From: Mycolicibacterium neoaurum VKM Ac-1815D
GTDB taxonomy: Bacteria; Actinomycetota; Actinomycetes; Mycobacteriales; Mycobacteriaceae
NCBI RefSeq assembly: GCF_000317305.3
Contig: NC_023036.2
Coordinates: 744,001 to 808,000 of the forward strand
Length of the DNA: 64,000 nt
Direction of reading: 5' to 3'
The notes beneath the pieces are model-generated. The model did not search any database. It was not told the origin of the DNA and saw only the letters and a list, made by a program, of their open reading frames with translations. Shown one piece after another: positions 18,808 to 28,559 of the stretch. Position numbers and translations under genes: made by a program. The first letter of the stretch is position 1, and every line of letters starts with the position of its first letter.

Positions 18808-19371
18808 CTACGCCTGCGAACCGTGGGCGATCGCGTCGACCACCGCTGCGCAGAACGCGGGCAGATCATCGGGCGACCGGCTGGTGATCAGGTTGCCGTC
18901 GATGACGACCTCCTCGTCGAGGACGGTCGCACCCGCATTGCGCAGGTCGGTGCGCAGACTGGGGTACGAGGTGAGGGTGCGGCCCTTGGCCACACCGGCC
19001 TCGACCAGGGTCCACGGACCGTGGCAGATGACCCCGACCGGTTTGCCCGATTCGACGAACGCCCGGACGAATGCGACCGCGTCGTCGTCGGCACGAAGCT
19101 TGTCGGCGTTGACCGTGCCGCCGGGTATCACGAGTCCATCGAATTCCTCGGCGCGAACGTCTTTGACCAGGCGGTCGACCTGATGACTACCGGACGGTTC
19201 CAGATCGTGATCACGAGCGGAGATGTCGCCGTCCTGCAGCGACAGCAGGGTCACGGTGGCGCCGGCCTTGTTCAGCGCGTCTCGAGGTTCGGTCAGCTCG
19301 ACGCGCTCGACACCGTCGGTGGCGAGGATGGCAACGCTCTTCTCGGCGAGTACGGTATGTGGATCTGTCAT
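18808..19371 (-). CDS. DJ-1/PfpI-family protein
   Basis: A 187-residue class I glutamine-amidotransferase-like protein of the PfpI/YhbO type. The nucleophile elbow is VICHGPW (cysteine followed by histidine), and the acidic partner sits in AILATDGVERVEL, as in PfpI. LVIPGGTVNADKLR is also conserved. Such proteins act in stress protection, as deglycases, chaperones or peptidases, and the activity is debated. I chose the ATG at 19371 (MTDPHTVL); an earlier in-frame start would add 11 unconserved residues. It converges with the TenA operon and is separated by 46 bases from the SDR gene. Confidence 0.85.
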   Translation of the reverse strand: MTDPHTVLAEKSVAILATDGVERVELTEPRDALNKAGATVTLLSLQDGDISARDHDLEPSGSHQVDRLVKDVRAEEFDGLVIPGGTVNADKLRADDDAVAFVRAFVESGKPVGVICHGPWTLVEAGVAKGRTLTSYPSLRTDLRNAGATVLDEEVVIDGNLITSRSPDDLPAFCAAVVDAIAHGSQA

Positions 19372-19417
19372 CCGTCCCGGATTCCACGACCGCGACGCAG
19401 CCAAACACGCCGAGTTT

Positions 19418-20170
19418 TCAGAACTGCACGCCGCGGGTCAGCGCACCGTCGACCAGCAGATTGGTCCCTGTGATGAAGCCGGCGGCCGGACTGGACAGGA
19501 ACACCACCGCGTTGGCCACCTCAGCAGGTGTGGCCATCCGCCCCGTCGGGTTCAGCGCAAGTGCGGTCGCGAACAGTTCCGGATCGTTCTGCTCGATCGA
19601 CGACCAGACCCCGCCGGGGAAATAGGTGTTGCCGGGACTGACGGTGTTGGCCCGCACTCCTTTGCCTGCCAGCTGGTAGGCCAGGCCCTGTGTGTAGTGG
19701 ATGATCGCGGCTTTCATGGTCCCGTAAGGCCCTGCCGCAAAATCGATCTCGCGTCCGGAGACGCTCGAGATGGTCACGATCGAGCCGGCGCCGCTTGCTT
19801 GCAGATGCGGCAGTGCGGCATCGACCAGACCGACCGTGCCCATCAGGTCGACCTCGAAGCTGGTGCGCCAGTTCTCCGCCGACTCCGGGATGGCCAGGGC
19901 GCTGACATTGGCGACCACACCGTCCAGGCCGCCGAGGGCCTCCGCGCTCGCGTCCACCCAGGCCGCCAGGGCCGCGGTCGCGCCCACATCGACAGCGGTT
20001 CCGATGGCGCCGCTGCCGAGTTCCCGCTGGGTCGCGGCGACAGCCTCGGAGGTGCGGGCGCAGAAGGCCACCGTTGCCCCTTCGGCGAGGAGGCCCTCGA
20101 CCACCGCCCGGCCGATACCGCGGGTACCGCCGGTGACCGCGAAACGCTTGCCCTTGAGTCCGAGATCCAT
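19418..20170 (-). CDS. Short-chain dehydrogenase/reductase in the amide locus
   Basis: A 250-residue classical SDR with TGGTRGIG (residues 13-20), a VANVSAL segment in place of NNAG, the catalytic serine in TISSVSG and YGTMK as the YxxxK pair. The C-terminal FITGTNLLVDGALTRG is typical. It starts 12 bases after the stop of the FmdA/AmdA-family gene and so is probably the last gene of the marR-amdA operon. The substrate is unknown. It might oxidise or reduce a product linked to the amide, or be an unrelated passenger. Confidence 0.82.
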   Translation of the reverse strand: MDLGLKGKRFAVTGGTRGIGRAVVEGLLAEGATVAFCARTSEAVAATQRELGSGAIGTAVDVGATAALAAWVDASAEALGGLDGVVANVSALAIPESAENWRTSFEVDLMGTVGLVDAALPHLQASGAGSIVTISSVSGREIDFAAGPYGTMKAAIIHYTQGLAYQLAGKGVRANTVSPGNTYFPGGVWSSIEQNDPELFATALALNPTGRMATPAEVANAVVFLSSPAAGFITGTNLLVDGALTRGVQF

Positions 20171-20182
20171 CGGTCATGCTCC

Positions 20183-21196
20183 TCAGTAGGTGATGCTGCC
20201 CAGAGTCTTTGCCGCAGAACGAAGCTCGGCATGCACACCGCCGTATGCCGCGGCGGTCGGCAACAGCTTCTTCTCGATCTTCGTCACCGAACTGTAGTTC
20301 GTGTCGACGACGTTCGCGATCGGTGCCAGCGATATCTGGGTCAGCAGCTGGTATGCATCGAAGCGGTCCAGCCCGTAGAGTTCGCCCAGCCAGGTGATCA
20401 TCTCCACCTGTCCGGCCCGCCAGGCCTCCTCCAAGGGGCGGCCCGAGCCGATACACATCAGGTGGCTGTCGGTCTCCAGTCGCGGCCACGCGGGTCCGCC
20501 ACCCTTGATCAGCTCGACGATGGCTGTGACGTTCATGGCGCCCTCCACGGCGGTGCCGCAGGACTCGCCCTCGCCCTGACGGTAGTGACCGTCACCGAGG
20601 GAGAACAGCGCGCCGGGCACGTTGACCCGCAGGTAACAGGTTGCGCCCGCGGTCATCTCCGGTGTGTCCATGTTGCCGCCGAACACGTCGGGTACCAACG
20701 AGGTGCGCACCTCTCGGCGGGCAGGGGCCACCCCCACCGTCCCGAGCATCGGATTGGCCGGCAGCGCGACCTCGAAGTTGCTGCCGTGGGCCGAGAAGCC
20801 GACGGTTCCGGTTGCCGGGTCATATTCATAGATCCAGGTGCGTTCGGTCAGGGGTTCCTGAAGTGTCGGGTTGACCGGGACACTGGTCAATCCTCCGAAG
20901 AACGGGATCAGGGTGGATGCGCCCCAGCCGCGGGCCGGAGTCAGGTCCACCAGATGCACGGCCAGCGTGTCGCCCGGTTCGGCACCCTCGATCCAGAACG
21001 GTCCGGTCTGCGGGTTGAGGTCCTCGGTGTCCAGTGCGCTGCTGGCGATGTCGTCGGCGCTGGTGATCCGGCCACCGTAGGCATCCTCGGTCCACAGCCG
21101 TAGTGCCGTCCCCGGCTTGATCCGCATGACCGGTTCGGCGCCACCGAAGGTGAAGGCGAACTGCTCGGGTGTCGGGACGAAAGTGATGTGGTCCAT
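20183..21196 (-). CDS. FmdA/AmdA-family acetamidase/formamidase
   Basis: A 337-residue member of the acetamidase/formamidase family, which hydrolyses short-chain amides to the acid and ammonia and is unrelated in fold to nitrilases. Conserved blocks include EPGDTLAVHLVDLTPARGWG, SAHGSNFEVALPANPMLGTVGVAP, FGGNMDTPEM, LFSLGDGHYRQGEGESCGTAVE and LGELYGLDRFDAYQLLTQIS. The start is the ATG at 21196; the in-frame GTG at 21220 has no better support. The M. smegmatis inducible acetamidase belongs to the same family and is also controlled by MarR- and AmiC-type genes. Here the gene is 66 bases downstream of a MarR gene. Confidence 0.85.
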   Translation of the reverse strand: MDHITFVPTPEQFAFTFGGAEPVMRIKPGTALRLWTEDAYGGRITSADDIASSALDTEDLNPQTGPFWIEGAEPGDTLAVHLVDLTPARGWGASTLIPFFGGLTSVPVNPTLQEPLTERTWIYEYDPATGTVGFSAHGSNFEVALPANPMLGTVGVAPARREVRTSLVPDVFGGNMDTPEMTAGATCYLRVNVPGALFSLGDGHYRQGEGESCGTAVEGAMNVTAIVELIKGGGPAWPRLETDSHLMCIGSGRPLEEAWRAGQVEMITWLGELYGLDRFDAYQLLTQISLAPIANVVDTNYSSVTKIEKKLLPTAAAYGGVHAELRSAAKTLGSITY

Positions 21197-21262
21197 CCGG
21201 CCATCTTTGTCGCACTGCACCTGTGTGCGCCACCGATGACCGAAAGATGCTGCGGTGCAGCG

Positions 21263-21703
21263 CTAGTGAGCTGACCGACTTTTGGTCTGCTGCCTGCTTC
21301 CTATGCTGGCCCGCACTGCCGGGCCGTGAAGGTCGAGCCAGCTGCGTTCGGCGGCCTCGATGGCGGGACGCAGTTCGTCGTGCAATGCGGAGCCGCGGGC
21401 GCTGAGATACACCCGCACCTTGCGGCGGTCGAACTCGTCGACCTCGCGGTACACCAGCGAGCGGGATACCAGCTTGTCGACCACCCGGGTCTGGGTCGGT
21501 CCGGCGATCAGCGTGGCGGCCTGCAGCTCGGCCATCGTCAAGCCGTCACCGGTTGACAGGGCGTCGACGACGAGCCAGTGATCCAGTCCGAGATCGGCGC
21601 CCTGTAGTTCGGCTTCCAGGTCGCTGCCCAGGCGCCGTGCCGCGCGGAGTACGACGAGCGCTGTCGAATTACTCGCACCCGGTCCCGCCGACGCGCTCGA
21701 CAT
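21263..21703 (-). CDS. MarR-family regulator of amide utilisation
   Basis: A 146-residue MarR-type regulator. The winged helix is visible as LDHWLVVDALSTGDGLTMAEL and AGPTQTRVVDKLVSRSLVYREVDEFDRRKVRVYLSARG, the last part being the beta wing. The start is the ATG at 21703, preceded by GAGGGG. Its position between amdA and a divergent amiC-type gene matches AmiA in the M. smegmatis acetamidase locus, where a MarR protein and an amide-binding protein together set induction. A repeated sequence near 21751 and 22935 is a candidate operator. Confidence 0.82.
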   Translation of the reverse strand: MSSASAGPGASNSTALVVLRAARRLGSDLEAELQGADLGLDHWLVVDALSTGDGLTMAELQAATLIAGPTQTRVVDKLVSRSLVYREVDEFDRRKVRVYLSARGSALHDELRPAIEAAERSWLDLHGPAVRASIGSRQQTKSRSAH

Positions 21704-21750
21704 GACGAATATCCCCTCAAACCCTTGCCGATCGCGTGTGAAGAGCGCGA

Positions 21751-21771
21751 TACTTTCAGTTGGAAACGATA
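21751..21771. promoter_or_regulatory. Putative MarR-type operator, copy 1
   Basis: TACTTTCAGTTGGAAACGAT with the next base matches 16 of 21 positions at 22935-22955. It lies in the divergent region between the MarR gene and the AmiC-like gene and contains a TTTC-N5-GAAA dyad. Confidence 0.45.
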
Positions 21772-21809
21772 GCAGTCTAACGCGCATAAGCACAGGTGAG
21801 GACGAGAAG

Positions 21810-22886
21810 ATGACGGGTCCGCCCTCGACAGGTGGCGACCCCGAGCGTTGGCGGATCGCCATGGTCCTGCCGCTGCAGGGCCCGGGCGGGGTGTTCGGGC
21901 CCGCCTGTGAGGCGGTCAGCCACCTCGTCGCCCAGGACCTCAATGCCGCGGGCGGTGTCCTTGGCCGTGAGGTGCAGATCGAGGTGGTCGACGGGGGAGC
22001 GGCCCCCGTCGTGGTCGCCGACCGGATCGATGCGCTCATCGGGTCCGGCCGCATCGACGCGGTCAGCGGGTGGCACATCTCTTCGGTGCGCAACGCGCTG
22101 GCGCCGGTGGTCGCCGGACGGGTGCCGTATGCGTACCCGGCGTTGTACGAGGGCGGTGAGCGGCGGCGCGACATCTACTGCTGTGGGGAGACTCCGGACG
22201 CGCAGATCGCTCCGGCGTTGCGATGGTTGCGCGACAACGTCGGTGCTCGCCGGTGGTTCATCGTCGGCGACGATTACGTCTGGCCGCGCTCGTCGATGGA
22301 TTCGGTACGCCGTTACGCACGCGAGCTCGATCTGGATATCGTCGGCGGTCGGTTTGTCGATCTCGGCAGCGCCGATATGACCGAGGTGGTCCGCGCGGCG
22401 ATGGCATCCGGTTGTGATGCCGTTCTGATGCTGCTGGTCGGACACGACGCCATCGAATTCAACCGCACGTGTGCCGAACTCGACGCCGATGCGTCGTTCT
22501 TACGATTCAGTCCACTGATGGACGAGAGCATGCTGTTGGCCAGTGGTGAGGACGGCACGCGGCGACTCTTCTCGGCAGCGTCCTACTTTCGCTCGATGGT
22601 CGGTGCGGGCCCGATGGAACTGCTGGGCCGCTATCTCGAATTGCATGGTGCCACTGCGCCTCCGCTGAGCGGAATCGCCGAATCGTGTTACGAGGGACCG
22701 CAGTTGTTGGCCCGCCTGATCCATCGGGCCGGCAGGCTCACCGATATCGCCACCGCCGATAGCCTCTCTTATGAGAGCCCAAGGGGCACTGTGCAATTTC
22801 GCCACGATGAAACGCTGCAGCCGGTCCATCTCGCCGCGGCCGACGGGTTCGACTTCGAGGTGCTCACCACGCTGTCGCGCCGCTGA
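21810..22886 (+). CDS. AmiC-like amide-binding protein (periplasmic-binding fold)
   Basis: A 358-residue type I periplasmic-binding-fold protein without an evident signal peptide, so probably cytosolic. It reads RIAMVLPLQGPGGVFGPACE and LNAAGGVLGREVQIEVVDGG, typical of branched-chain-amino-acid-binding and AmiC proteins. In Pseudomonas AmiC is the amide sensor that holds back the antiterminator AmiR; in M. smegmatis an AmiC protein also regulates acetamidase. No AmiR/ANTAR gene is visible here, so the partner is probably the MarR protein. I chose the ATG at 21810, since upstream starts would extend through the operator. Confidence 0.8.
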   Translation: MTGPPSTGGDPERWRIAMVLPLQGPGGVFGPACEAVSHLVAQDLNAAGGVLGREVQIEVVDGGAAPVVVADRIDALIGSGRIDAVSGWHISSVRNALAPVVAGRVPYAYPALYEGGERRRDIYCCGETPDAQIAPALRWLRDNVGARRWFIVGDDYVWPRSSMDSVRRYARELDLDIVGGRFVDLGSADMTEVVRAAMASGCDAVLMLLVGHDAIEFNRTCAELDADASFLRFSPLMDESMLLASGEDGTRRLFSAASYFRSMVGAGPMELLGRYLELHGATAPPLSGIAESCYEGPQLLARLIHRAGRLTDIATADSLSYESPRGTVQFRHDETLQPVHLAAADGFDFEVLTTLSRR

Positions 22887-22934
22887 GCTGATCGCGGCCC
22901 GCCGAGCACCCTTGACACTGTGGCCGGGCTCACA

Positions 22935-22964
22935 TACTTTCATTTGGAGATAATTCAGATGAAA
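22935..22964. promoter_or_regulatory. Putative MarR-type operator, copy 2
   Basis: TACTTTCATTTGGAGATAAT resembles the site at 21751, and a TTTCAT/ATGAAA inverted repeat spans 22938-22964. It precedes the AmiS gene, so amiS-amiE-amiB may have their own regulated promoter. Confidence 0.4.
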
Positions 22965-22982
22965 CCAATGGCGAGGTGTCGA

Positions 22983-23606
22983 GTGAACAACGTGGGATTG
23001 CTCTATGTCGGCGCGGTGCTTTTCGTCAACGGCCTGATGCTGCTCGGGCGGGTGCCGGCCCGCTCTGCGGCGGTGCTGAACCTGTTCGTGGGAGCGCTGC
23101 AGTGTGTCGTCCCGACCGTCATGCTCATCCAGAATGCCGGTGACCCAACTGCTGTGCTGGCCGCGTCCGGTTTGTACCTGTTCGGCTTCACCTATCTCTA
23201 CGTCGGCGTGGTCAACCTGGCCGGGCTCGAACCCGAGGGGCTGGGCTGGTTCTCGCTGTTCGTCTCCGGCGCGGCTGTCGTCTATTCGATCCTGTCGTTC
23301 ACGGTGTCCGGTGACCCCGTATTCGGCGTGATCTGGCTGTCCTGGGCGGTGTTGTGGTTTCTGTTCTTCCTGGTGCTGGGCCTACGTCGCGAGGAACTGA
23401 CCCGCTTCACCGGCTGGGCGGTGACCCTGCTCAGCCTTCCCACCTGTGCCGTGCCGGCCTTCCTGGCGCTCACCGGCACCTACCAAACCTCGGGAGCGCT
23501 TGCCCTCGGGTGGGCGATCGGGCTCGCAGCACTGCTCCTGATCGCCAAACTGCTCAGCCCCGGACCGCGTCAGATGCCCGTGGCCGCGGGTGCGGCATAT
23601 CGCTGA
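22983..23606 (+). CDS. AmiS/UreI-family amide channel
   Basis: A 207-residue inner-membrane protein of the AmiS/UreI family with six or more predicted spans. It begins [20 protein letters not shown] and includes [35 protein letters not shown] and [19 protein letters not shown], all characteristic. These proteins let urea or short aliphatic amides pass the membrane. I favour the GTG at 22983, with GAGG 6 bases upstream, because the conserved N-terminus then begins at once; ATGs at 22959 and 22968 are alternatives. The amidase gene follows after 79 bases. Confidence 0.85.
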   Translation: MNNVGLLYVGAVLFVNGLMLLGRVPARSAAVLNLFVGALQCVVPTVMLIQNAGDPTAVLAASGLYLFGFTYLYVGVVNLAGLEPEGLGWFSLFVSGAAVVYSILSFTVSGDPVFGVIWLSWAVLWFLFFLVLGLRREELTRFTGWAVTLLSLPTCAVPAFLALTGTYQTSGALALGWAIGLAALLLIAKLLSPGPRQMPVAAGAAYR

Positions 23607-23685
23607 CACGTGCCTCGTATCGAGCCGAGCGCTCGTCAATCCAGTTGTTCGCAAACCATTTTCATCAACCAGAAGGAGAAACAGC

Positions 23686-24723
23686 ATGCGTCACGGTGAC
23701 ATCTCGTCCAGTCCGGATACCGTCGGTGTCGCGGTCGTCAACTACAAGATGCCCAGACTGCACACCAAGGAGCAGGTTCTGGACAACGCGCGCAAGATCG
23801 CCGACATGATCGTCGGGATGAAGTCCGGACTTCCCGGTATGGATCTCGTTGTCTTTCCCGAGTATTCGACTCAGGGCATCATGTATGACCCCGATGAGAT
23901 GTACGCCACCGCCGCCACGGTTCCCGGCGACGAGACCGACATCTTCGCCGCCGCCTGCCGGAAGGCAAAGACCTGGGGTGTCTTCTCCATCACCGGTGAG
24001 CGGCACGAGGATCACCCGAACAAGCCTCCGTACAACACCTTGGTCCTGATCGACGACACCGGCGAGATCGTGCAAAAGTACCGAAAGATCCTTCCGTGGT
24101 GCCCGATCGAGGGCTGGTACCCGGGTGACACCACCTATGTGACCCAGGGGCCGAAGGGCATGAAGATCTCGCTGATCATCTGTGATGACGGCAACTACCC
24201 TGAGATCTGGCGCGATTGCGCCATGAAGGGTGCCGAGCTCATCGTGCGTTGCCAGGGCTACATGTACCCGGCCAAGGACCAGCAGGTGATGATGGCCAAG
24301 GCGATGGCGTGGGCGAACAACTGCTATGTGGCGGTCGCCAACGCCGCCGGATTCGACGGCGTCTACTCGTATTTCGGTCACTCGGCGGTGATCGGATTCG
24401 ATGGCCGCACCCTGGGCGAGACGGGCGAGGAGGAGTACGGAATCCAGTTCGCCCAGCTGTCCCTCTCGGCCATCCGCGATGCACGACAGAACGATCAGTC
24501 GCAGAACCATCTGTTCAAACTGCTGCACCGCGGCTATTCGGGTGTGCATGCGGCCGGCGACGGTGACAAAGGTGTGGCCGATTGTCCGTTCGAGTTCTAC
24601 AAGCTGTGGGTCACCGACGCGCAGAAGGCGCAGGAAGTTGTCGAGTCGATCACCCGCGACACTGTCGGCGTCGCGGATTGCCGGGTCGGCTCGCTGCCCG
24701 TCGAACAGACCGCCGAAGCCTAG
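23686..24723 (+). CDS. amiE: Aliphatic amidase AmiE
   Basis: A 345-residue nitrilase-superfamily aliphatic amidase, which hydrolyses acetamide, propionamide and similar amides to the acid and ammonia. The catalytic triad is in place: Glu59 ([10 protein letters not shown]), Lys134 ([10 protein letters not shown]) and Cys166 ([17 protein letters not shown]). Residue numbers coincide with Pseudomonas AmiE, showing collinearity. AGAAGGAG precedes the ATG at 23686. The locus also holds a second, unrelated amidase (FmdA/AmdA family), so the organism invests in two folds for short amides. Confidence 0.93.
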   Translation: MRHGDISSSPDTVGVAVVNYKMPRLHTKEQVLDNARKIADMIVGMKSGLPGMDLVVFPEYSTQGIMYDPDEMYATAATVPGDETDIFAAACRKAKTWGVFSITGERHEDHPNKPPYNTLVLIDDTGEIVQKYRKILPWCPIEGWYPGDTTYVTQGPKGMKISLIICDDGNYPEIWRDCAMKGAELIVRCQGYMYPAKDQQVMMAKAMAWANNCYVAVANAAGFDGVYSYFGHSAVIGFDGRTLGETGEEEYGIQFAQLSLSAIRDARQNDQSQNHLFKLLHRGYSGVHAAGDGDKGVADCPFEFYKLWVTDAQKAQEVVESITRDTVGVADCRVGSLPVEQTAEA

Positions 24724-24733
24724 GAGCTTTCAC

Positions 24734-25798
24734 GTGCCGTTCCTGACGGACATGTACCACGAGCAGAATGCCGCGCAGGAGAACCGCGCCGATGGCGTCG
24801 CATCGTCGCCGGACCCGTCGGCGGGCTTCGACCAGAGGCGTTTTCGTGAGCGGCTGGGTAGCAGAATTCTCGGTCAACCCGATGCGATCGACGCCGTCGC
24901 TCGTGCGGTGGCGATCGCCCACGCGGGCATCACCGATCCCGGTCGGCCGCTGGCCAGCGTGCTGCTGGTCGGCCCGACCGGGGTCGGGAAGACCGAGCTG
25001 ATCCGACAGGTCGCGGCGGAATTGCGTTCAGGACCCGACGACCTGTGTCGCATCGATATGGCAGCGCTGGCCCAGGAGCATTACGCCGCATCGTTCTCCG
25101 GCGCCCCGCCCGGCTACGCCGGCAGCAAGGAATCGTTCACCTTGTTCGACCGAAGCAAGATCGAAGGTGACCCGTACACGCCGGGCATCGTGCTGCTCGA
25201 CGAGATAGAAAAGGCCGATCCCACGGTGATCCGCGCCCTGCTGCACGTGCTCGACAGCGGCCATCTGCGGCTTGCCAACGGGCGGGAGACCATTTCCTTC
25301 CGTAACAGCTACATCTTCATCACGTCGAATCTCGGCTCCAGAGATGTCGCCGACGGCGTGCGACGACGCGCCCGACGATGGCTGGGCAGGAAGACCGTTG
25401 CACACGAGCAGTATTCGCGGAGCCTGGTCGTTTCCGCCGTCGAGGACTTCTTCGATCCGGAGTTCTTCAATCGCATCGACGAAACTGTCGTGCTCGAACC
25501 CTTCCGGCCGTCGACAGCGCGACAGGTGACGATGCGTGAGGTCGACCTGGTGCGCCGCCGGCTCGCGGCGGAATCGGTACGCCTGGATGTGGACGGCTCG
25601 GTGCTGGATGTGTTGTGCAGCAGTGGGTTCGACCCGGTGTACGGCGCGCGCGGGTTGCGCAGGACCATCCGCGAGCAAGTGGTCGCACCGGTGGCCGAGG
25701 CACTCCTCGTCGCACGCCCGGCGGGCCGGGAACCCGTGTCGCTGACGGCGTCGGTGTCCGACGGCCGTGTCGTGGTGGCGGTGTCGCGCCCGGCCTAA
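24734..25798 (+). CDS. AmiB-like AAA+ ATPase
   Basis: A 354-residue AAA+ protein of the Clp/HSP100 type. The Walker A motif GPTGVGKT is at residues 80-87, Walker [10 protein letters not shown] at about 152-160, sensor 1 in FITSNLGS and sensor 2 in YGARGLRR near the C-terminus. It has a ClpB-like D2 and small domain but no N-domain. In Pseudomonas the amiEBCRS operon includes AmiB, a similar chaperone-like ATPase thought to help the amidase or transporter. Order and spacing here (GTG start 10 bases after amiE, with TAGGAG upstream) give amiS-amiE-amiB. The stop overlaps that of the convergent lldD-like gene. Confidence 0.8.
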   Translation: MPFLTDMYHEQNAAQENRADGVASSPDPSAGFDQRRFRERLGSRILGQPDAIDAVARAVAIAHAGITDPGRPLASVLLVGPTGVGKTELIRQVAAELRSGPDDLCRIDMAALAQEHYAASFSGAPPGYAGSKESFTLFDRSKIEGDPYTPGIVLLDEIEKADPTVIRALLHVLDSGHLRLANGRETISFRNSYIFITSNLGSRDVADGVRRRARRWLGRKTVAHEQYSRSLVVSAVEDFFDPEFFNRIDETVVLEPFRPSTARQVTMREVDLVRRRLAAESVRLDVDGSVLDVLCSSGFDPVYGARGLRRTIREQVVAPVAEALLVARPAGREPVSLTASVSDGRVVVAVSRPA

Positions 25799-27027
25799 CC
25801 TTTGCGCGGTATCAGCCGCCGGAACTGGGTGACGTGTTCGGGGGTCAACTCGTCGAGAGCGGTCACGCCGAGCAGTCGCATGGTCCGGGTGATCTGTTCG
25901 GACAGGATCTCGATCATCCGGTCGACACCGGCCTCGCCGCCCGCCATCAGCCCATACAGGTAGGCCCGGCCGACCAGTGTGAACCGGGCGCCGAGCGCGA
26001 TCGCGGCGACGATGTCTGCACCCGACATGATCCCGGTGTCCAGGATGATCTCGGTGTCCGCGCCGACGGCGGCGGCCACCTCGGGCAGGAGGTGGAAGGG
26101 TATCGGTGCTCGATCGAGTTGGCGTCCACCATGATTGGACAGCACCATGCCGTCCGCTCCGAGTGCGGTCACCGCCCGTGCGTCGGCAACGGTCTGGATT
26201 CCCTTGACGACGAGCTTTCCCGGCCATTGGGACTTGATCCACGCCAGGTCCTCGAACGTGACGGTGGGGTCGAACATGGTGTCCAACAGTTCGGCAACCG
26301 TGCCCGACCACCGGTCCAACGTGGCGAAAGCCAGCGGTTCGGTCGTGAGGAAGTCGATCCACCATTGTGGTCGTGGGATCGCGTTCAGCACGGTCTTGGC
26401 TGTCAGCGCCGGGGGAATGGACATTCCGTTGCGCTTGTCACGCAACCGCGCTCCGGCGACCGGCACGTCGACTGTGACCAGCAGTGTGTCGTAACCGGCC
26501 GCGGCGGCCCGATCGACCAGCGCCATGGAACGGTCTCGGTCCTTCCACATGTACAGCTGAAACCAATTGCGCCCGTGCGGATTGGCCGCCTTGACATCTT
26601 CGATGGACGCGGTGCCCATGGTGGACAAGGAGAAGGGGATGCCCGCGCGGCTCGCGGCCCGGGCTCCGGCGTACTCACCCTCGGTCTGCATCATCCGGGT
26701 GAATCCGGTCGGCGCGATACCGAACGGCAGCTCGGAGCGACCGCCCAGGATGGTGCAGCTGGTGTCGACCTTGGACACATCGCGCAGGATCGCCGGGTGA
26801 AATTCGATGTCCTCAAAGGCCTGTCGGGCCCTGGCCAACGACAGCTCGGCCTCGGCGGAGCCGTCGGTGTAATCGAAGGCCGCCTTCGGGGTGCGTCGTT
26901 TGGCGATGGCGCGCAGATCCTCGATGGTCAGCGCACCGGTGAGGCGGCGCGTGCGCGCATTGAACTCCGGCTTCTTGAACTGCATCAACGGAGCCAGGTC
27001 GGCGATCCTCGGGACGCGGCGTTGCAT
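25795..27027 (-). CDS. FMN-dependent alpha-hydroxy-acid dehydrogenase (LldD2-like)
   Basis: A 410-residue member of the FMN alpha-hydroxy-acid oxidase family, close in character to quinone-linked L-lactate dehydrogenase LldD2 of mycobacteria. It oxidises L-lactate to pyruvate and feeds electrons to the respiratory chain. Conserved parts include [45 protein letters not shown], the catalytic histidine in [13 protein letters not shown] and [17 protein letters not shown]. The start is the ATG at 27027, with AAAGGT upstream. It converges on amiB with overlapping stops. Mandelate or other hydroxy acids are possible alternative substrates. Confidence 0.86.
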   Translation of the reverse strand: MQRRVPRIADLAPLMQFKKPEFNARTRRLTGALTIEDLRAIAKRRTPKAAFDYTDGSAEAELSLARARQAFEDIEFHPAILRDVSKVDTSCTILGGRSELPFGIAPTGFTRMMQTEGEYAGARAASRAGIPFSLSTMGTASIEDVKAANPHGRNWFQLYMWKDRDRSMALVDRAAAAGYDTLLVTVDVPVAGARLRDKRNGMSIPPALTAKTVLNAIPRPQWWIDFLTTEPLAFATLDRWSGTVAELLDTMFDPTVTFEDLAWIKSQWPGKLVVKGIQTVADARAVTALGADGMVLSNHGGRQLDRAPIPFHLLPEVAAAVGADTEIILDTGIMSGADIVAAIALGARFTLVGRAYLYGLMAGGEAGVDRMIEILSEQITRTMRLLGVTALDELTPEHVTQFRRLIPRKG

Positions 27028-27224
27028 GTATCGACCTTTCTACCCGGCGCGGCCGGCGCGCTCTGGCGTAGCCTGCGCCAACACAACCTACCGCAACGGT
27101 CGGGGGTCGAGTTCGTCGTCGTGTCCCGGGGACACACGCTGCAGGAAAACCGAATTGGGCCGGCAGCGTTACCGCACCGATCGGCAGGACCCGACGATGC
27201 CCGGTCCTGCCGATCGCGATGTCG

Positions 27225-27647
27225 CTATTCCAGCACGAAGACCGGAATCTGGCGGTCGGTCTTGGTCTGGTACTCGGCATAGGGCGGATATGCCTGCACG
27301 GCCAGTTCCCACCAGTGGGCCCGCTCGTCGCCGTCGACCTCGCGCGCGGTCAGCTCGACCACCTTGTCACCGTCCTGCGCGGTGACCTGCGGATGTGCCT
27401 TGACATTGTGATACCAGGCGGGGTGCGCCGGATCGCCACCCTTGGAGGCGATCATGGCGTACTTGCCGTTCTCCTCTACCCGCATCAGCGGCACATAGCG
27501 CTTCTTGCCGGACTTCGCGCCGGTGGTGGTGAACAGCACGACCGGTCGGTCGAGTACCTCGACCCCTTCGGTGGTGCCCTGCTCGAGGATGCGTTCGGTT
27601 TGTTCGCGGACCCAGTCGGTTGGGCTCAGTTCGGGATTGTCGGCCAT
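27225..27647 (-). CDS. Deazaflavin (F420)-dependent nitroreductase-family protein (Ddn-like)
   Basis: A 140-residue split-barrel protein of the Ddn/AOF family, which binds coenzyme F420 and reduces quinones or nitro compounds. The signature is present: VVLFTTTGAKSGKKRYVPLMRVEENGKYAMIASKGG, then HPAWYHNVKAHPQVTAQDG and YAEYQTKTDRQIPVFVLE. The start is the ATG at 27647. It stands alone between the lactate dehydrogenase and sulfurtransferase genes. Family members are numerous in mycobacteria and the physiological substrate is not predictable. Confidence 0.85.
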   Translation of the reverse strand: MADNPELSPTDWVREQTERILEQGTTEGVEVLDRPVVLFTTTGAKSGKKRYVPLMRVEENGKYAMIASKGGDPAHPAWYHNVKAHPQVTAQDGDKVVELTAREVDGDERAHWWELAVQAYPPYAEYQTKTDRQIPVFVLE

Positions 27648-27722
27648 GGGCTCTAGAACACCACACCGCGCCGTATTGTTTCCGGTTTCGGCGACCGGCT
27701 CACCATCTGGGACGCTGGATGC

Positions 27723-28550
27723 ATGACCACTGTGTTCATCACCGCCGCCCAACTCGCCGACATGCTCGCTGACGGCGAGCCGGTGACCGTGCTGGACGTG
27801 CGCTGGCAGCTCATGCAGCCCGACGGCCGGGCCGATCATCAGCGTGGGCACATCCCGGCGGCGGTGTATGTGTCCCTCGACGACGAGCTCAGCGATCATG
27901 CGGTGACCGGACGCGGTCGCCATCCCTTGCCGTCGGGGGCGCAGCTGCAGGACGCCGCGCGGCGCTGGGGCGTACGCCGCGGGGTGCCGGTCGTGGTGTA
28001 TGACGACTGGAACCGAGCCGGATCGGCCCGCGCCTGGTGGGTCCTGCGGGCCGCCGGTGTCGAGGACGTGCGGATTCTCGATGGTGGACTGGGTGCATGG
28101 ACTGCCGCGGGGCATTCCCTCGAGACCGGGACTGTCGACCCCGAGCCTGGCGACGTCGTGGTCACCCACGAGGATCTGTACGCCGGCGCGATGCCGACCG
28201 TGACCGCCGACGAGGCGGCCGTCCATCCGAATCTGCTCGACGCCCGGGCGCCCGAGCGCTTCCGTGGCGAGGTCGAACCGGTCGACGCCGTCGCCGGCCA
28301 CATTCCCGGTGCCCGCAACCTGCCCAGCACCGCTGTTCTCACCGAGGATGGCTCCGTGCTCTCCGAGGACGAGCTCTCCGCGCTGGGCTGGACGTTCGGT
28401 GGGAGCGAGCAGGTCGGTGTGTACTGCGGCTCGGGTGTCACCGCTGCGGTGCTGGTGGCGGCGCTGGCCGCCGCGGGAGTGGACGCCGCCCTGTTCCCGG
28501 GTTCGTGGTCGCAGTGGTCGGCCGACGATCGTCCCGTCGAGACCGGCTGA
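27723..28550 (+). CDS. Rhodanese-type sulfurtransferase
   Basis: A 275-residue tandem rhodanese of the thiosulfate/3-mercaptopyruvate sulfurtransferase type. The N-terminal domain (residues 1-130) is inactive, with no cysteine in YDDWNRAGSARAWW. The C-terminal domain has the active-site loop CGSGVTA near residue 237, which fits the CG(S/T)GVTA pattern of sulfurtransferases. It moves sulfane sulfur to cyanide or thiols. The start is the ATG at 27723, divergent from the Ddn-like gene across 75 bases. Confidence 0.87.
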   Translation: MTTVFITAAQLADMLADGEPVTVLDVRWQLMQPDGRADHQRGHIPAAVYVSLDDELSDHAVTGRGRHPLPSGAQLQDAARRWGVRRGVPVVVYDDWNRAGSARAWWVLRAAGVEDVRILDGGLGAWTAAGHSLETGTVDPEPGDVVVTHEDLYAGAMPTVTADEAAVHPNLLDARAPERFRGEVEPVDAVAGHIPGARNLPSTAVLTEDGSVLSEDELSALGWTFGGSEQVGVYCGSGVTAAVLVAALAAAGVDAALFPGSWSQWSADDRPVETG

Positions 28551-28559
28551 GCCGAGCGG

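Noticed and set aside
21704..22174. Long N-terminal extension of the MarR protein
   Set aside because: It would run through the control region and into amiC on the other strand; the ATG at 21703 has a good ribosome site and gives a normal MarR length.
25615..27282. A 555-codon plus-strand frame across the end of amiB and the lactate dehydrogenase gene
   Set aside because: It overlaps two well-supported genes and its sequence is low-complexity Gly/Arg/Gln/His, typical of an antisense shadow.
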